A DNA stretch of 64,000 nucleotides from Corynebacterium casei LMG S-19264 (GTDB lineage Bacteria; Actinomycetota; Actinomycetes; Mycobacteriales; Mycobacteriaceae), in assembly GCF_000550785.1 (NCBI RefSeq), contig NZ_CP004350.1, positions 2,522,009-2,586,008 on the forward strand, in the 5' to 3' direction. A program made the translations under genes and the position numbers. Under the pieces are notes generated by a model. It made no database searches, was not told the DNA's origin, and worked only from the letters and a program-made list of their open reading frames with translations. Positions 24,934 through 33,581 of the stretch are shown piece by piece. Position 1 is the first letter of the stretch; every line of letters starts with the position of its first letter.

Positions 24934-25818
24934 TCAGGCGGAGTTGAGGAGCAGCTGAAGAGCGGAGCGGGCGCTGCTGCCCGGCGTTGCAGAGTGGGTG
25001 AGAATGCGCTGCCCGTCGCCCTCAGGCAGGTGCAGCACCTCGTAGTCGACGTCGAGGTCGCCGACCTCAGGGTGGTGCAGCCGCTTAGTGCCGCTGGTGC
25101 ACAGCTGGACCGTGTGCTGGACCCACAGGCGCGCGAAGTCTTCACTACCGACGTTGAGTTCGCCGACGAGCTCGTGCAGACGCCGATCGTCGGGGAACTG
25201 GGCGGCGACATACCGCAGCGAGGCGACCGCGACGGTGGCCTCAGCCTCCCAGTCGCGGTAGAGCTCGCGGGTGTGCGGGTCGAGGAAAAGCATCCGCATC
25301 TGGTTGGGACGGTCGTCCTCGCGAGTGGGAGCTTCGAAGTCGAGGTGCCCGGCCAGGAGGAGATGCCCGGCACGGTTCCACGCGAGGATGTCGTTGCGAC
25401 GACCCAGGAGGACAGCGGGCACCGATTCCATCGCGTGGAGGAGCTGACGGGCACCGGCGTTGGGCCGTTCGGGCCGGTCCACGGCAGGCCGTTTGACCAT
25501 CCCCGGCCGGGCCAGGGCGAACAGGTGCGCGGTCTCATCGGCATCCAGGCGCAGAGCGCGAGCCAGAGACTCGATGACCGAGTCGGAGGCATTCTGAGAC
25601 TGACCCTGCTCAAGTCGGGTGTAGTAGGTCACGGAGACACCGGCGAGCTGGGCGAGTTCCTCACGCCGCAGGCCCGCCACGCGGCGGCGCCCGTAGGAGG
25701 GGACGCCGACGTCTTCGGGGCTGAGCCGATCCCTGCGCGAGCGCAGGAATTCGCCGAGGTCGTCGGCGCGGGCCTCGTAGGCGGCTGTGGCGCGGGTCAC
25801 TGTTGTGTAGTCCTCCAT
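24934..25818 (-). CDS. XRE-family regulator with MmyB-like ligand domain (copy 1)
   Basis: The protein is 294 residues. The N-terminal helix-turn-helix is RREELAQLAGVSVTYYTRLEQGQ (about 50-72), preceded by the linker RRDRLSPEDVGVPSYGRRRVAGL that is characteristic of this family. The C-terminal MmyB-like domain (about 115-285) has AWNRAGHLLL, MRMLFLDPHTRELYRDWE and HHPEVGDLDVDYEVLHLP. Members bind a fatty-acid-like or other small ligand and usually repress a divergent gene. Here the divergent gene is an MFS exporter, and the 100-bp gap contains an inverted repeat (25851-25871) shared with copy 3. Ligand-released control of export is the likely role. Confidence 0.9.
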   Translation of the reverse strand: MEDYTTVTRATAAYEARADDLGEFLRSRRDRLSPEDVGVPSYGRRRVAGLRREELAQLAGVSVTYYTRLEQGQSQNASDSVIESLARALRLDADETAHLFALARPGMVKRPAVDRPERPNAGARQLLHAMESVPAVLLGRRNDILAWNRAGHLLLAGHLDFEAPTREDDRPNQMRMLFLDPHTRELYRDWEAEATVAVASLRYVAAQFPDDRRLHELVGELNVGSEDFARLWVQHTVQLCTSGTKRLHHPEVGDLDVDYEVLHLPEGDGQRILTHSATPGSSARSALQLLLNSA

Positions 25819-25850
25819 GCTTCCATTGTGCCGTGCCTGCGAGTTCCTAG

Positions 25851-25871
25851 CCTACCCCTGTGAGTGATAGG
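25851..25871. promoter_or_regulatory. Operator-like inverted repeat, site 1
   Basis: CCTACC-N9-GATAGG lies between regulator copy 1 and its divergent exporter. The same arrangement with near-identical spacer (CCTATC-N9-GATAGG) occurs at 32147-32167 in front of regulator copy 3. The conserved inner part reads CCCTG..AGT. This is the probable binding site of the MmyB-like regulators. Confidence 0.7.
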
Positions 25872-25919
25872 CAACTCAGGGATCTGGCTACGCCTTTGAC
25901 CGGCTTCCAATATGGGAGC

Positions 25920-27338
25920 ATGTCCACAAAAACCGAAGCACCAGAAGAAATAGACCGCGGTCAAACTCGGCTTACTGCCCTTCAGCGTTTGGCCCTCGCG
26001 GTGTTGTTGACGGCGAACTTCACCCTCGCGGTGGATTTCTCCATCCTGAATGTCGCGCTGCCGCACATCGGCCGCGAACTCGGGTTCCCCACCGAGAGCC
26101 TGCAATGGATCGTGACCTCCTTCGCATTGTGCGCGGCTGGTTTCACACTGCTCTTCGGCCGCGTCGCCGACCTGTTCGGGCGGAAGAAGCTCTTCCTCAT
26201 CGGCATCGTGCTCCTCGGCGTCGCCTCCCTGGCCGGTGGCCTCGCCCAGGACCCGACCCTGCTCATCATCGCTCGCGTCGGCCAGGGCATCGCGACCGCG
26301 ATGGTCACTCCTGCCGCACTGTCCCTGATGACCACGACCTTCCCCGAAGGACCGGCCCGTAGCCGCGTACTCGGCCTCAACGGCGCGCTCATGGCTGCAG
26401 GCTTCACCGCCGGGGCCGTGCTCGGCGGCCTGCTCACCGGCGCGGTGTCCTGGCGCTGGGCGTTCTTCATCAACGTCGTCGTCGCCGTCGCCGTGATCCT
26501 CGTTGCTCCGTTCGTGCTGCGCGAGAAGCCGACCGGTAACCGACCCAAGCTCGACGTGCCCGGCGCCATCACGGTCACCCTCGCCCTGGTCGCCCTGGTC
26601 TTCGGCATCGACACCGCCGGCCACGCCGACTGGTCCCACCCCGGCGCCTGGGGTCCGATCCTGGCCGCCGCGATCCTGTTCGTGGTCTTCTGGGCCATCG
26701 AGCGTAAGGTCGCGGAACCGCTGGTCGAGCTGTCGATGCTGCGTCGCGGAAACGTCGCGTGGGGCAACATCACCGGGCTCCTGGCCTTCGGCACGTTCAC
26801 GTCTCTCGTGTTCCTACTCACGCTCTACCTGCAGGAAATCCTCGGCCTGGGCGCGATCAGCACCGGAGTGGTCCTGGGCGTGCTCGGCATCGGTACCGTG
26901 CTCGGCGGTCTCATCGCCCCCAAGATCATCGGCCGCACCAGCTCCAAGACGGCGATCATCATCGGTCTCGTCGTCCAGGGCGTGATGACGGTGCCACTGT
27001 TCTTCGCCACCGAGTCCAGCATCTGGGTGGTGCCGGTCGCAATCCTGTCCTTCATCGGCGGCGTCGCGAACCTGGTCGCCATCGTCGGCTACACCGTCAC
27101 CTCGACGGCCGCGGTGCCCTCGCACCAGCAGGGCCTGGCCACCGGCCTGGTCACCATGAGCCAGCAGGTCGGCATCACGCTGGGCACCCCGGTGATGTCG
27201 GCAATCCTGGCCAGCCAGCTCGCCGCCGGCATGCTGCCTGGCCTGCAGCTGGCCATGGGCGTCAACGGCATCATCGCCCTGGCATCGGCCGTGCTCATCG
27301 CGATCGTGCTCCGGCTGCCCAAGCCCGCACGCGTCTGA
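25920..27338 (+). CDS. MFS exporter, DHA2 family (14 TM, EmrB/QacA-type)
   Basis: The 472-residue protein has fourteen hydrophobic segments. Motif A is GRVADLFGRKK (TM2-TM3 loop). Motif C-like glycine-rich helix is GAVLGGLLTGAVSWRWAFFINV, and LAVDFSILNVALPHIGREL in TM1 carries the DHA2 acidic residue. These are proton-driven drug or metabolite exporters. It is divergent from an MmyB-like regulator with a shared operator, so export is probably induced by its substrate. ATG 25920 was selected because it has GGGAG just upstream; an earlier in-frame ATG at 25860 would place the operator within the coding region. Confidence 0.92.
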   Translation: MSTKTEAPEEIDRGQTRLTALQRLALAVLLTANFTLAVDFSILNVALPHIGRELGFPTESLQWIVTSFALCAAGFTLLFGRVADLFGRKKLFLIGIVLLGVASLAGGLAQDPTLLIIARVGQGIATAMVTPAALSLMTTTFPEGPARSRVLGLNGALMAAGFTAGAVLGGLLTGAVSWRWAFFINVVVAVAVILVAPFVLREKPTGNRPKLDVPGAITVTLALVALVFGIDTAGHADWSHPGAWGPILAAAILFVVFWAIERKVAEPLVELSMLRRGNVAWGNITGLLAFGTFTSLVFLLTLYLQEILGLGAISTGVVLGVLGIGTVLGGLIAPKIIGRTSSKTAIIIGLVVQGVMTVPLFFATESSIWVVPVAILSFIGGVANLVAIVGYTVTSTAAVPSHQQGLATGLVTMSQQVGITLGTPVMSAILASQLAAGMLPGLQLAMGVNGIIALASAVLIAIVLRLPKPARV

Positions 27339-27387
27339 GCCTCCAAGCACCACCGGACCGTCACCACGGGTCCATCCCATCTGCGCA

Positions 27388-27428
27388 CGGCCTGCGGGCC
27401 ACCGTGAGAAGCAGTGGCCCGCAGGCCG
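27388..27428 (+). terminator. Hairpin downstream of exporter
   Basis: The 15-bp perfect stem CGGCCTGCGGGCCAC/GTGGCCCGCAGGCCG has an 11-nt loop. It lies 50 bp after the exporter stop codon and just before a second, longer hairpin. Confidence 0.65.
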
Positions 27429-27439
27429 AGGAAGGAACG

Positions 27440-27494
27440 AACGAAGCCGGGGTGGGAGCCCTCCAACACGGAGAGCTCCCACCCCGGCTTCGTT
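27440..27494 (+). terminator. Long bidirectional hairpin terminator
   Basis: A perfect 20-bp stem (27440-27459 with 27475-27494; AACGAAGCCGGGG...CCCCGGCTTCGTT) has a 15-nt loop. With the preceding hairpin it forms a tandem block between convergent transcription units. Confidence 0.8.
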
Positions 27495-27812
27495 GCGTCC
27501 GCTTGCGTACCGTGCTGGCCGGGTTGCTGACCTGGTCTCCCTGGGTATCACGCGATTCTGCGTGCACGAGGCGACGCCGTGGCCTCTGTCATGACAAAGG
27601 GTCGAGCGACACCAATGGGCGCGACGGTACAGCGTCGATGATCAGCCCACGGGGCCGAGTCGCCGCCGCCGCCAGCACACCACGATGTCGGTCTCCGCCG
27701 TACCACCGGAGCTCTTGCAAGTCGGTGAGAGGAGGGGCGTGCCGGACACAGCGAAGCGGTGCCGGACCCGCGGGCCCGGCACCGCCGAGAAGATGGTTGG
27801 CCAAGAGGTAGG
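27495..27812. other. Gene-free stretch between terminators and regulator copy 2
   Basis: This roughly 320-bp region has no plausible gene on either strand. Short GC-rich inverted repeats are present (for example around 27745-27785), and nothing further could be supported. Confidence 0.5.
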
Positions 27813-28679
27813 TCAGGCCGGGATGAGTGCCGCCAGGTCGCGGAGGCGTTCCTCGGACACGCTGCCGGGGTCGGCGGAATGGGTCAGTAGTCGTTGCTCG
27901 CTGCCCTCGAGGGTGAGGATCTCAAAGCGGAGATCCAAGTCCCCGACTTCGGGGTGGTAAAGCTCGCGGATTCCGCGGGTCGGCGCTGCTGGTTGCGGGT
28001 CTGCCCAGTAGGCGGCGAACTCGTCACTAGCCACGACCAGATCTCCGACCAGTCTCATGAGCGCGAGATCGTCGGATCGGTGTGTGGCGAGCTGTTGAAG
28101 TTGGGTGACCGCTCGCTGCGCCTCGACCTTCCAATCGCGATACGTTTCTCGCAGTCGGGGATCGAGGAAGACCATCTTCACGCGATTTGGGCGTGTGTCG
28201 AGGTCTAGAGGCGATTCAAAGGGCAGGTGGGAGGCGATGAGGCGATGCCCGAGTCGATTCCACGCGAGGACGTCGTCGCGAGTGCCCAGCACGATCGCGG
28301 GAACATCGGCCATCGCGGTGAGCAGCTGCGCGGTGCCGATGCTGACATGCTCGGGCGGAGGCTCGCGGCGACGCGTGGCAGGAGGCGTCTCGGCGAGACG
28401 GAAGAGTTCGTCGCGCTCGTGAGCGTCGAGCATCAACGCGCGCCCGAGACCGTTGAGCGCGGCTACGGAAGCCTGGGTGGCCGTGCCCTGCTCAAGCCGG
28501 GCTAGGTAGGCCACAGAGATGCCAGCGCGGTGAGCGACCTCTTCACGAAATAGGCCCGGGCCTTCGCGGGGCTGGGTGAGATCGAGACCGAGGTCCTCCG
28601 GGGTCAAGGATTGCCTGCGGGAGCGGAGGAATGCTCCCAAGGCGGCACGGCCAGGATGGCCGTTCGGGTGTGACGGCAT
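27813..28679 (-). CDS. XRE-family regulator with MmyB-like ligand domain (copy 2)
   Basis: The protein is 288 residues with the same build as copies 1 and 3. The linker is RRQSLTPEDLGLDLTQ, the helix-turn-helix FREEVAHRAGISVAYLARLEQG (about 45-66) and the MmyB domain has AWNRLGHRLIASH, KMVFLDPRLRETYRDW and YHPEVGDLDLRFEILTL. The first part of the HTH is slightly degenerate compared with its paralogues (GPGLFREE in place of GLRREE). The shared CCTAYC/GATAGG operator is not seen upstream, so it may respond to another site. It is transcribed in the same direction as the cupin and GMC genes upstream of it and is their probable regulator. Confidence 0.85.
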   Translation of the reverse strand: MPSHPNGHPGRAALGAFLRSRRQSLTPEDLGLDLTQPREGPGLFREEVAHRAGISVAYLARLEQGTATQASVAALNGLGRALMLDAHERDELFRLAETPPATRRREPPPEHVSIGTAQLLTAMADVPAIVLGTRDDVLAWNRLGHRLIASHLPFESPLDLDTRPNRVKMVFLDPRLRETYRDWKVEAQRAVTQLQQLATHRSDDLALMRLVGDLVVASDEFAAYWADPQPAAPTRGIRELYHPEVGDLDLRFEILTLEGSEQRLLTHSADPGSVSEERLRDLAALIPA

Positions 28680-28847
28680 AACAACAGGTCCCCTTTCGCG
28701 GGAAGCCGGACCGCGTGCGTCGCAGACCGGAGTTTTGAATAAGGAGATCGCCGCGCGCAGCCCCGGTGCAGCTCGGCAGCGATGCGGATATCATCTGCGA
28801 CCGACGCGGGGCATGGACCCTTCGCCGGGCAGGCAGTTGCGGCGCGG

Positions 28848-29555
28848 TCACGATGTCAGCGCGTGATACTCGATGGCGAGCCAGACCACGTCGGTGTCTG
28901 CCCGATACTGGTGCCAGGGGTAGGCGAGCCGCCCGTCATCCCATCGGCCGAAGATGGACGGTTGGGTCTGGGCGGGCGCGAGGATCTGGTCCTCGAAGAC
29001 GGAAGCATGCGAGTTGTAGGCGAACTTCTGCATCCGGCCGGTCCCCAGCAGCTGCGTATGGGTCTCGATGAACGCGTGATCCCGGTGGATCCCGCAGTCG
29101 GTCCCCGCGGGACTGAACCACAGATTCAGCTTCACCTCGTGAGGAAAGGGATCCTGCGGGGCGTGCGGGTCGGCGAGGATCTGCGCGGGCACGAGCTCGA
29201 CCTGGCCGACGCTGTCCTGCGTCGACTTCAGCAGCACCGCCGTCCCCGGTTGCGCGTCGGCGCGGTCGGATCCGTAGAAGTCTTCCCACCCCTGGGCGCG
29301 GAACACGGACTCGGGCAGCGGCTGCCCGGGCAGGCTGATGAGCGCGAGGAGCCGGCCGGAGACCTGGGTGCCGGCGGCGAGCATCGTCGAGGCCAGCGGC
29401 GGGATATACCCGCCCAGTGGCATGTCGATGCGGGCAGGATCAGCATCGAGGTTGACCACCATGCTCGGGTTCTCGAGCGTGAACTCGTCGGCATCGGTGA
29501 CAGTGTCCGCGGAGAGGGCATCGAAGGAGAAGGAGGCGCGGCGGGTGGTGGACAT
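28848..29555 (-). CDS. Cupin-like protein next to GMC oxidoreductase
   Basis: The protein is 235 residues, starting at ATG 29555 with AAAGGA upstream. Near residues 155-185 it has GTDCGIHRDHAFIETHTQLLG, which fits the cupin motif spacing (His...His, three residues, Glu, six residues, Gly). A flanking GYIPPLASTMLAAGTQVSG and PLPESVFRAQGWEDFYG are unusual. I do not know the family with certainty. Fungal aldos-2-ulose dehydratase combines a beta-propeller with C-terminal cupin domains. Since a propeller homologue is encoded at 33582, this could be the separate cupin/isomerase part, which is inference. It follows the GMC gene by 26 bp in the same direction. Confidence 0.55.
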   Translation of the reverse strand: MSTTRRASFSFDALSADTVTDADEFTLENPSMVVNLDADPARIDMPLGGYIPPLASTMLAAGTQVSGRLLALISLPGQPLPESVFRAQGWEDFYGSDRADAQPGTAVLLKSTQDSVGQVELVPAQILADPHAPQDPFPHEVKLNLWFSPAGTDCGIHRDHAFIETHTQLLGTGRMQKFAYNSHASVFEDQILAPAQTQPSIFGRWDDGRLAYPWHQYRADTDVVWLAIEYHALTS

Positions 29556-29581
29556 GGTGGGTCCTTTCGTGAGGTCGGTGG

Positions 29582-31180
29582 CTACGCGAGGATGCGCTCG
29601 GCGACGCGCAGGGCGTTCGCGGCGATCGTCAGCGCCGGATTCAACGCGGCCGAGGATGGGAAGAATGACCCGTCGACGATCCAGAGGTTGTCGAGGTCGT
29701 GACTGCGGCAGTCCGGGTTGAGGACGCTGCCGTCGGGGTCGTGTCCGGCCACAGCGGTGCCGCACATGTGCGAGTTGGTCTAGATGCCCATCCGCTCAGT
29801 GAAGACCAGTGGGTATCCGCTGCCTCGCACGGCGGCGGTGACTTCCTCGACGAGCTCCTGATGGGGACGCAGATTCGTCGGCGTCCAGTCGATGACAGTC
29901 CGCCCGCCTGCCAGGCGCACACGGTTGTGCTGCCGAGGGAGGTCCTCGGTAGTCAGATAGAGGTCCACGGTGCGTGCTGCGACCTTGTCGAGGAACCACA
30001 GCGGCAACCGCGCTCGGGCAGGTTTCAGGTGCGCCCCCTGGAGTTTGCCGAGCATCTGCACGTTACCCAGCGGATATCGGTGCGCCGGAGTGGGCAGATA
30101 CCAGTCGTTGAGGCCGAGGGTCTTCTGCCATCGGGTCCGGTTGCGGCGCAGCGGGTGGAGTCCGATGACAAAGGTGCTGTTGTGCACCATGTAGTTGCGT
30201 CCCAACAGGCCGGATGAGTTGCCCAGCCCGTCCGGATGCCTCTCGGTCGCCGAGCCCAGCAGCAAGACGGCGGAGTTGACCGCGCCGGCGGCCAACACGA
30301 ACCGCTGACCGCGTACCGTCACGGGGCGCCCCTGCCTGCTGCCGTGAGCCGCGGTGATGTGCTCGCCCGCGGGGTCGGTTGTGAGCCGGGTGAGGGTGGT
30401 GCCGGTGAGCAGGCGCACGTTCTCGTTGGCCAGGGCCGGGCGGACCAGCCGGGTTTCGGCATCCGATTTCGCATCGGTGCCGGAGGGAGTGCCGTCGTCG
30501 GTGGACGCGCGGGCACGATCCCCGTCCGCGGTGAACGTCATCCCGTTGGGCATGTGGAACGGCTGTAGACCCTGGCGGCGCAGCCGTGCGGCGAATCGTT
30601 CGATGACCGGCTCATGGGCATGTGCGGGATGCGGATAGGGTCCTGCATGTGGCGGCTCGGTCGGATCTTCACCGGCGTTGCCATGGACGTCGAAGATTTT
30701 CTCTGCCCGCGTGTAGTAAGGGTCAAGATCCTCGTAGCGGATCGGCCAGGCGGGCGAGATCCCGTCGGCGGTGTCGAAGGTTTCGAAATCCTCACGGCGG
30801 AAGCGGGGCAGGCACGCCCCGTACATCTTCGTGTTCCCGCCGACCCAGTGGTAGACGCCGGGCTGGAACTCCGTACCAGTGTGCCCGTCAATCCAGGCTT
30901 CGCTGGTCTGGTAGCGGTGGTGGAGGAACATCTGCGCCGCATCGAAGTTCTCCGATTCCCTGGGCAGGAAGTCGCCGCGTTCGACGATGAGCACAGACAG
31001 GCCGGAGCCTGCGAGGGCGTAGGCGAGGGCACCACCGCCCATCCCGGAGCCGATGATCACGACGTCGGCGGTGATCGTGCCGCCACAGGTCTCAGGGTCG
31101 ATGAGCACCCCGGGACGCAGCGGTGGATGCGGCTGCGGCTGCCAACCGGTTGAAGGTGTCGGCTCGATCGTGGACGTCAT
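29582..31180 (-). pseudogene. GMC-family oxidoreductase with in-frame amber stop
   Basis: The frame encodes a GMC flavoprotein. The Rossmann fold is VVIIGSGMGGGALAYALAGSG followed by LIVERGD. VYHWVGGNTKMYGA is the FAD-covering loop. The catalytic C-terminal parts are TNSHMCGTAVAG (active-site His) and SAALNPALTIAANALRVAE (active-site Asn, family end). A TAG at 29780-29782 (ERMGI-stop-TNSH) interrupts the frame just before the catalytic His; a single C-to-T change from CAG would explain it. The truncated 466-residue product lacks both catalytic residues. Translation probably begins at ATG 31180 (GTG 31192 possible). Before inactivation it probably oxidised a sugar or alcohol in the cytoplasm. 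Confidence 0.85.
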
Positions 31181-31237
31181 CGCCTCGGCCACCTCGCCTC
31201 TGGGCTTGTGAAGGAGCGCGTGTTCTCAAGCATCGGA

Positions 31238-32113
31238 CTAGTCGCTGAGCATCCGGAGCGCGTCGTAGCCGACGGTTCCCTCGGGCGCGGTGTGCACCAG
31301 TAGGCGCTGGCCGTCATCCAGCGGGGAATGCAGCACGTGATAGTCGAGCTCGACGGTCCCCCAGTCCGGCAGGATCAAGCTCTTACGACCCCGGGTGCAG
31401 CGAGTGACCGGATGCTCCGCCCACAACTTCGCGAACTCCCGGCTGGCCATCGACAGCTCGCCGACGAGGTTGCGGATGTCCGGGTCGTGCGGCGAGTTGC
31501 CCGACATGAAACGCAGTGACGCCACCGCCAGTCGGGCCTCCCATTGCCAGTCCGAGTAAAGGTCGCGGGTGTACGGGTCGGTGAACAGTAGCCGGTGCGT
31601 GTTGAGCGGCGCGCATTCGTCGAGGTGGGAGAAGAAGATCCGTCCGGCGAGATCGTTGTAGGCGAGCACGTCGTTTGTGCGCGACATCGCGAACACCGCC
31701 GCACTGGGCATCAACGCCACCACGTCCTCGAAGAGCGGGTCGCCGGCCGGTGGTGACGCAGGCGCTGCCGGCGCCGGTGCTTCCTTGATGGTGCCGGCGA
31801 GGCTGTGCAGGTAGATCGTCGCATCTTCATCGAGGCCAAGTGCCCGGGCGAGGGCGTTGATGACCGACCCGGACACGTTTGCCGCGTGCCCCTGCTCCAG
31901 GCGTGTGTAGTACGTCGGCGAGATACCCGAGAGTTGGGCGAGCTCTTCGCGCCGCAGTCCGGGCACCCGGCGGATCCCGTAGGCCACCAGCCCGACCTCT
32001 TCCGGCGTGAGACGCGAACGGTGCGCCTGGAGGAAGTCTCCAAGCGGGTTCGTCGACGTGTGAACGGCGGGTGGGTCAGGGTGCCCGGTGGGCCGAAGCG
32101 ATGCTGCTGCCAT
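31238..32113 (-). CDS. XRE-family regulator with MmyB-like ligand domain (copy 3)
   Basis: The protein is 291 residues. The linker RLTPEEVGLVAYGIRRVPG precedes the helix-turn-helix RREELAQLSGISPTYYTRLEQG. The ligand domain holds MSRTNDVLAYNDLAGRIF, LLFTDPYTRDLYSDWQWEARL and LPDWGTVELDYHVLHSP. It starts at ATG 32113 and is divergent from an MFS exporter, with the inverted repeat CCTATC-N9-GATAGG 34 bp upstream of its start. This repeats the regulator-operator-exporter module at 24934-27338, so the two modules arose by duplication or answer the same signal. Confidence 0.9.
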   Translation of the reverse strand: MAAASLRPTGHPDPPAVHTSTNPLGDFLQAHRSRLTPEEVGLVAYGIRRVPGLRREELAQLSGISPTYYTRLEQGHAANVSGSVINALARALGLDEDATIYLHSLAGTIKEAPAPAAPASPPAGDPLFEDVVALMPSAAVFAMSRTNDVLAYNDLAGRIFFSHLDECAPLNTHRLLFTDPYTRDLYSDWQWEARLAVASLRFMSGNSPHDPDIRNLVGELSMASREFAKLWAEHPVTRCTRGRKSLILPDWGTVELDYHVLHSPLDDGQRLLVHTAPEGTVGYDALRMLSD

Positions 32114-32146
32114 ACTCACCAGGGTCTCAAATTCGCCGGTGCCGTG

Positions 32147-32167
32147 CCTATCCCTGCCAGTGATAGG
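32147..32167. promoter_or_regulatory. Operator-like inverted repeat, site 2
   Basis: CCTATC-CCTGCCAGT-GATAGG is a perfect 6-bp inverted repeat with a 9-bp spacer. It matches the site at 25851-25871 in arms, spacing and most of the spacer. It lies between regulator copy 3 and the divergent exporter gene. Confidence 0.75.
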
Positions 32168-32312
32168 CAGGCCGGTGCTAGACGAAGCAGAGGGATGGTT
32201 GATGGCTCGACGCGGTCCGATAGTGGAATTGACACCCGTTGATTTGTCGCCTTGGCGGCGAGGTATCGGGCACATCTCGCACACGGACCTATGGAGAGAA
32301 TGAGGACGGCTA

Positions 32313-33557
32313 TTGTCCATCGACACGAAACCCGATGTGGGCATTATCAGCCCCGTTCGGAATTCCCGCGCGAAATTGGCGTTGCTCGCATTGAGCATCG
32401 GCGGCTTCGGGATCGGGTTGACCGAATTCGTTATCGCAGGACTCCTCACTGAGGTCGCCACTGACCTCAGTGTCACGATTCCCGCCGCGGGGCATCTCGT
32501 CGGCGCCTATGCCCTGGCGGTGGTGCCCGGCGCTCTCATCCTCACCCCGTTTCTGATGCGCCGGCCCCCGAAGGTCGCCCTCGTGGCGCTGCTGGCCCTG
32601 TTCGTCATCGGCAACATTCTCTCGGCCTGGTCGCCCAGCTACGAGGTCATGTTCGCCGGGCGCATCGTGGCCGCGCTCGCCCACGGCGGGTACTTCGGGA
32701 TCGGCGCGGTTCTGGCCGGATCCCTGGTCCCGAAGTCGCGGCAGGCGTCGGCGATCTCGATCATGTTCGCCGGCCTCACGATCGCCAACGTGCTCGGTGT
32801 GCCCCTGGGCAGCTTCATCGGCCAGCAGCTGGGATGGCGGGCCGTGTTCTGGATCATCAGTGTCATCGGGGTGCTTGCCCTGATCGGTCTGATGGCCCTG
32901 GTCCCGCGCACCGATCCCGAGCAGGATCAGCTGCCGGTGCGCCAGCAGTTCGCCACCCTTGCCAAGCCCCAGGTGCTGTCCTCGCTGATCACCACCGCGC
33001 TCATTTTCGGCGGCATGTTCGGCGTGTTCACCTACATCGAGCCGCTGCTGCGCAACGAGACCGGTTTCTCCGCCGGGGCGATCCCGTGGCTGCTGGTCCT
33101 TTTCGGCGGTGGCCTCTTCCTCGGCAACGTCATCGGCGGACGCGCCGCCGACCGCAACCCCGATAAGGCGGTCGTGGTGCTGTCGATCCTGCTGCCGATC
33201 GTCATCCTCGCCCTGGGCATGGCCGCGGGGATCCCGTGGGCGACCGCGGTACTGCTCACGCTCATGGGCGCGGTCGGTTTCGCGACCGTTCCGGGCCTGC
33301 AGGCCCGTGTGATGCGCCACGCCCAGGGCGCGGCCACCCTGGCCTCGGCGACGAACATCGCCGCCTTCAACCTTGGCAACACCATCGGCGTGAGTCTCGC
33401 CGGAGCGGCGATCGGCGCCGGGTGGGGCTTCCGCAGCCCGACCGTCGTCGGAGCCGGACTGACCGTCATCGGTCTCATCATCATGTGCCTGGCCGCCACT
33501 CGGTCGGTACGCGCCGCGCGTGCCAAGAAGGCGCACCCGAGTTCGCTGAGCTCGTAA
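32313..33557 (+). CDS. MFS exporter, DHA1 family (AraJ/CmlA-like)
   Basis: The 414-residue protein has twelve hydrophobic segments. TM1 (LLALSIGGFGIGLTEFVIAG) carries the acidic residue in the GLTEFV motif of the AraJ/YdhP branch, followed by VGAYALAVVPGA and AALAHGGYFGIGAV. These proteins export sugars, nucleoside analogues or drugs. The start is TTG 32313 with GAGAGAATGAGG upstream; no ATG fits the first transmembrane segment. It is divergent from regulator copy 3 and lies 24 bp before the propeller gene, with which it is probably co-transcribed. A sugar-derived product of this cluster would be a fitting cargo. Confidence 0.9.
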   Translation: MSIDTKPDVGIISPVRNSRAKLALLALSIGGFGIGLTEFVIAGLLTEVATDLSVTIPAAGHLVGAYALAVVPGALILTPFLMRRPPKVALVALLALFVIGNILSAWSPSYEVMFAGRIVAALAHGGYFGIGAVLAGSLVPKSRQASAISIMFAGLTIANVLGVPLGSFIGQQLGWRAVFWIISVIGVLALIGLMALVPRTDPEQDQLPVRQQFATLAKPQVLSSLITTALIFGGMFGVFTYIEPLLRNETGFSAGAIPWLLVLFGGGLFLGNVIGGRAADRNPDKAVVVLSILLPIVILALGMAAGIPWATAVLLTLMGAVGFATVPGLQARVMRHAQGAATLASATNIAAFNLGNTIGVSLAGAAIGAGWGFRSPTVVGAGLTVIGLIIMCLAATRSVRAARAKKAHPSSLSS

Positions 33558-33581
33558 ACCCCACGAAAGGAAACACTCATC

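Noticed and set aside
29780..29782. Programmed amber readthrough or pyrrolysine at the GMC TAG
   Set aside because: No PylT or PylS gene or readthrough context is visible; a simple CAG-to-TAG mutation is more likely.
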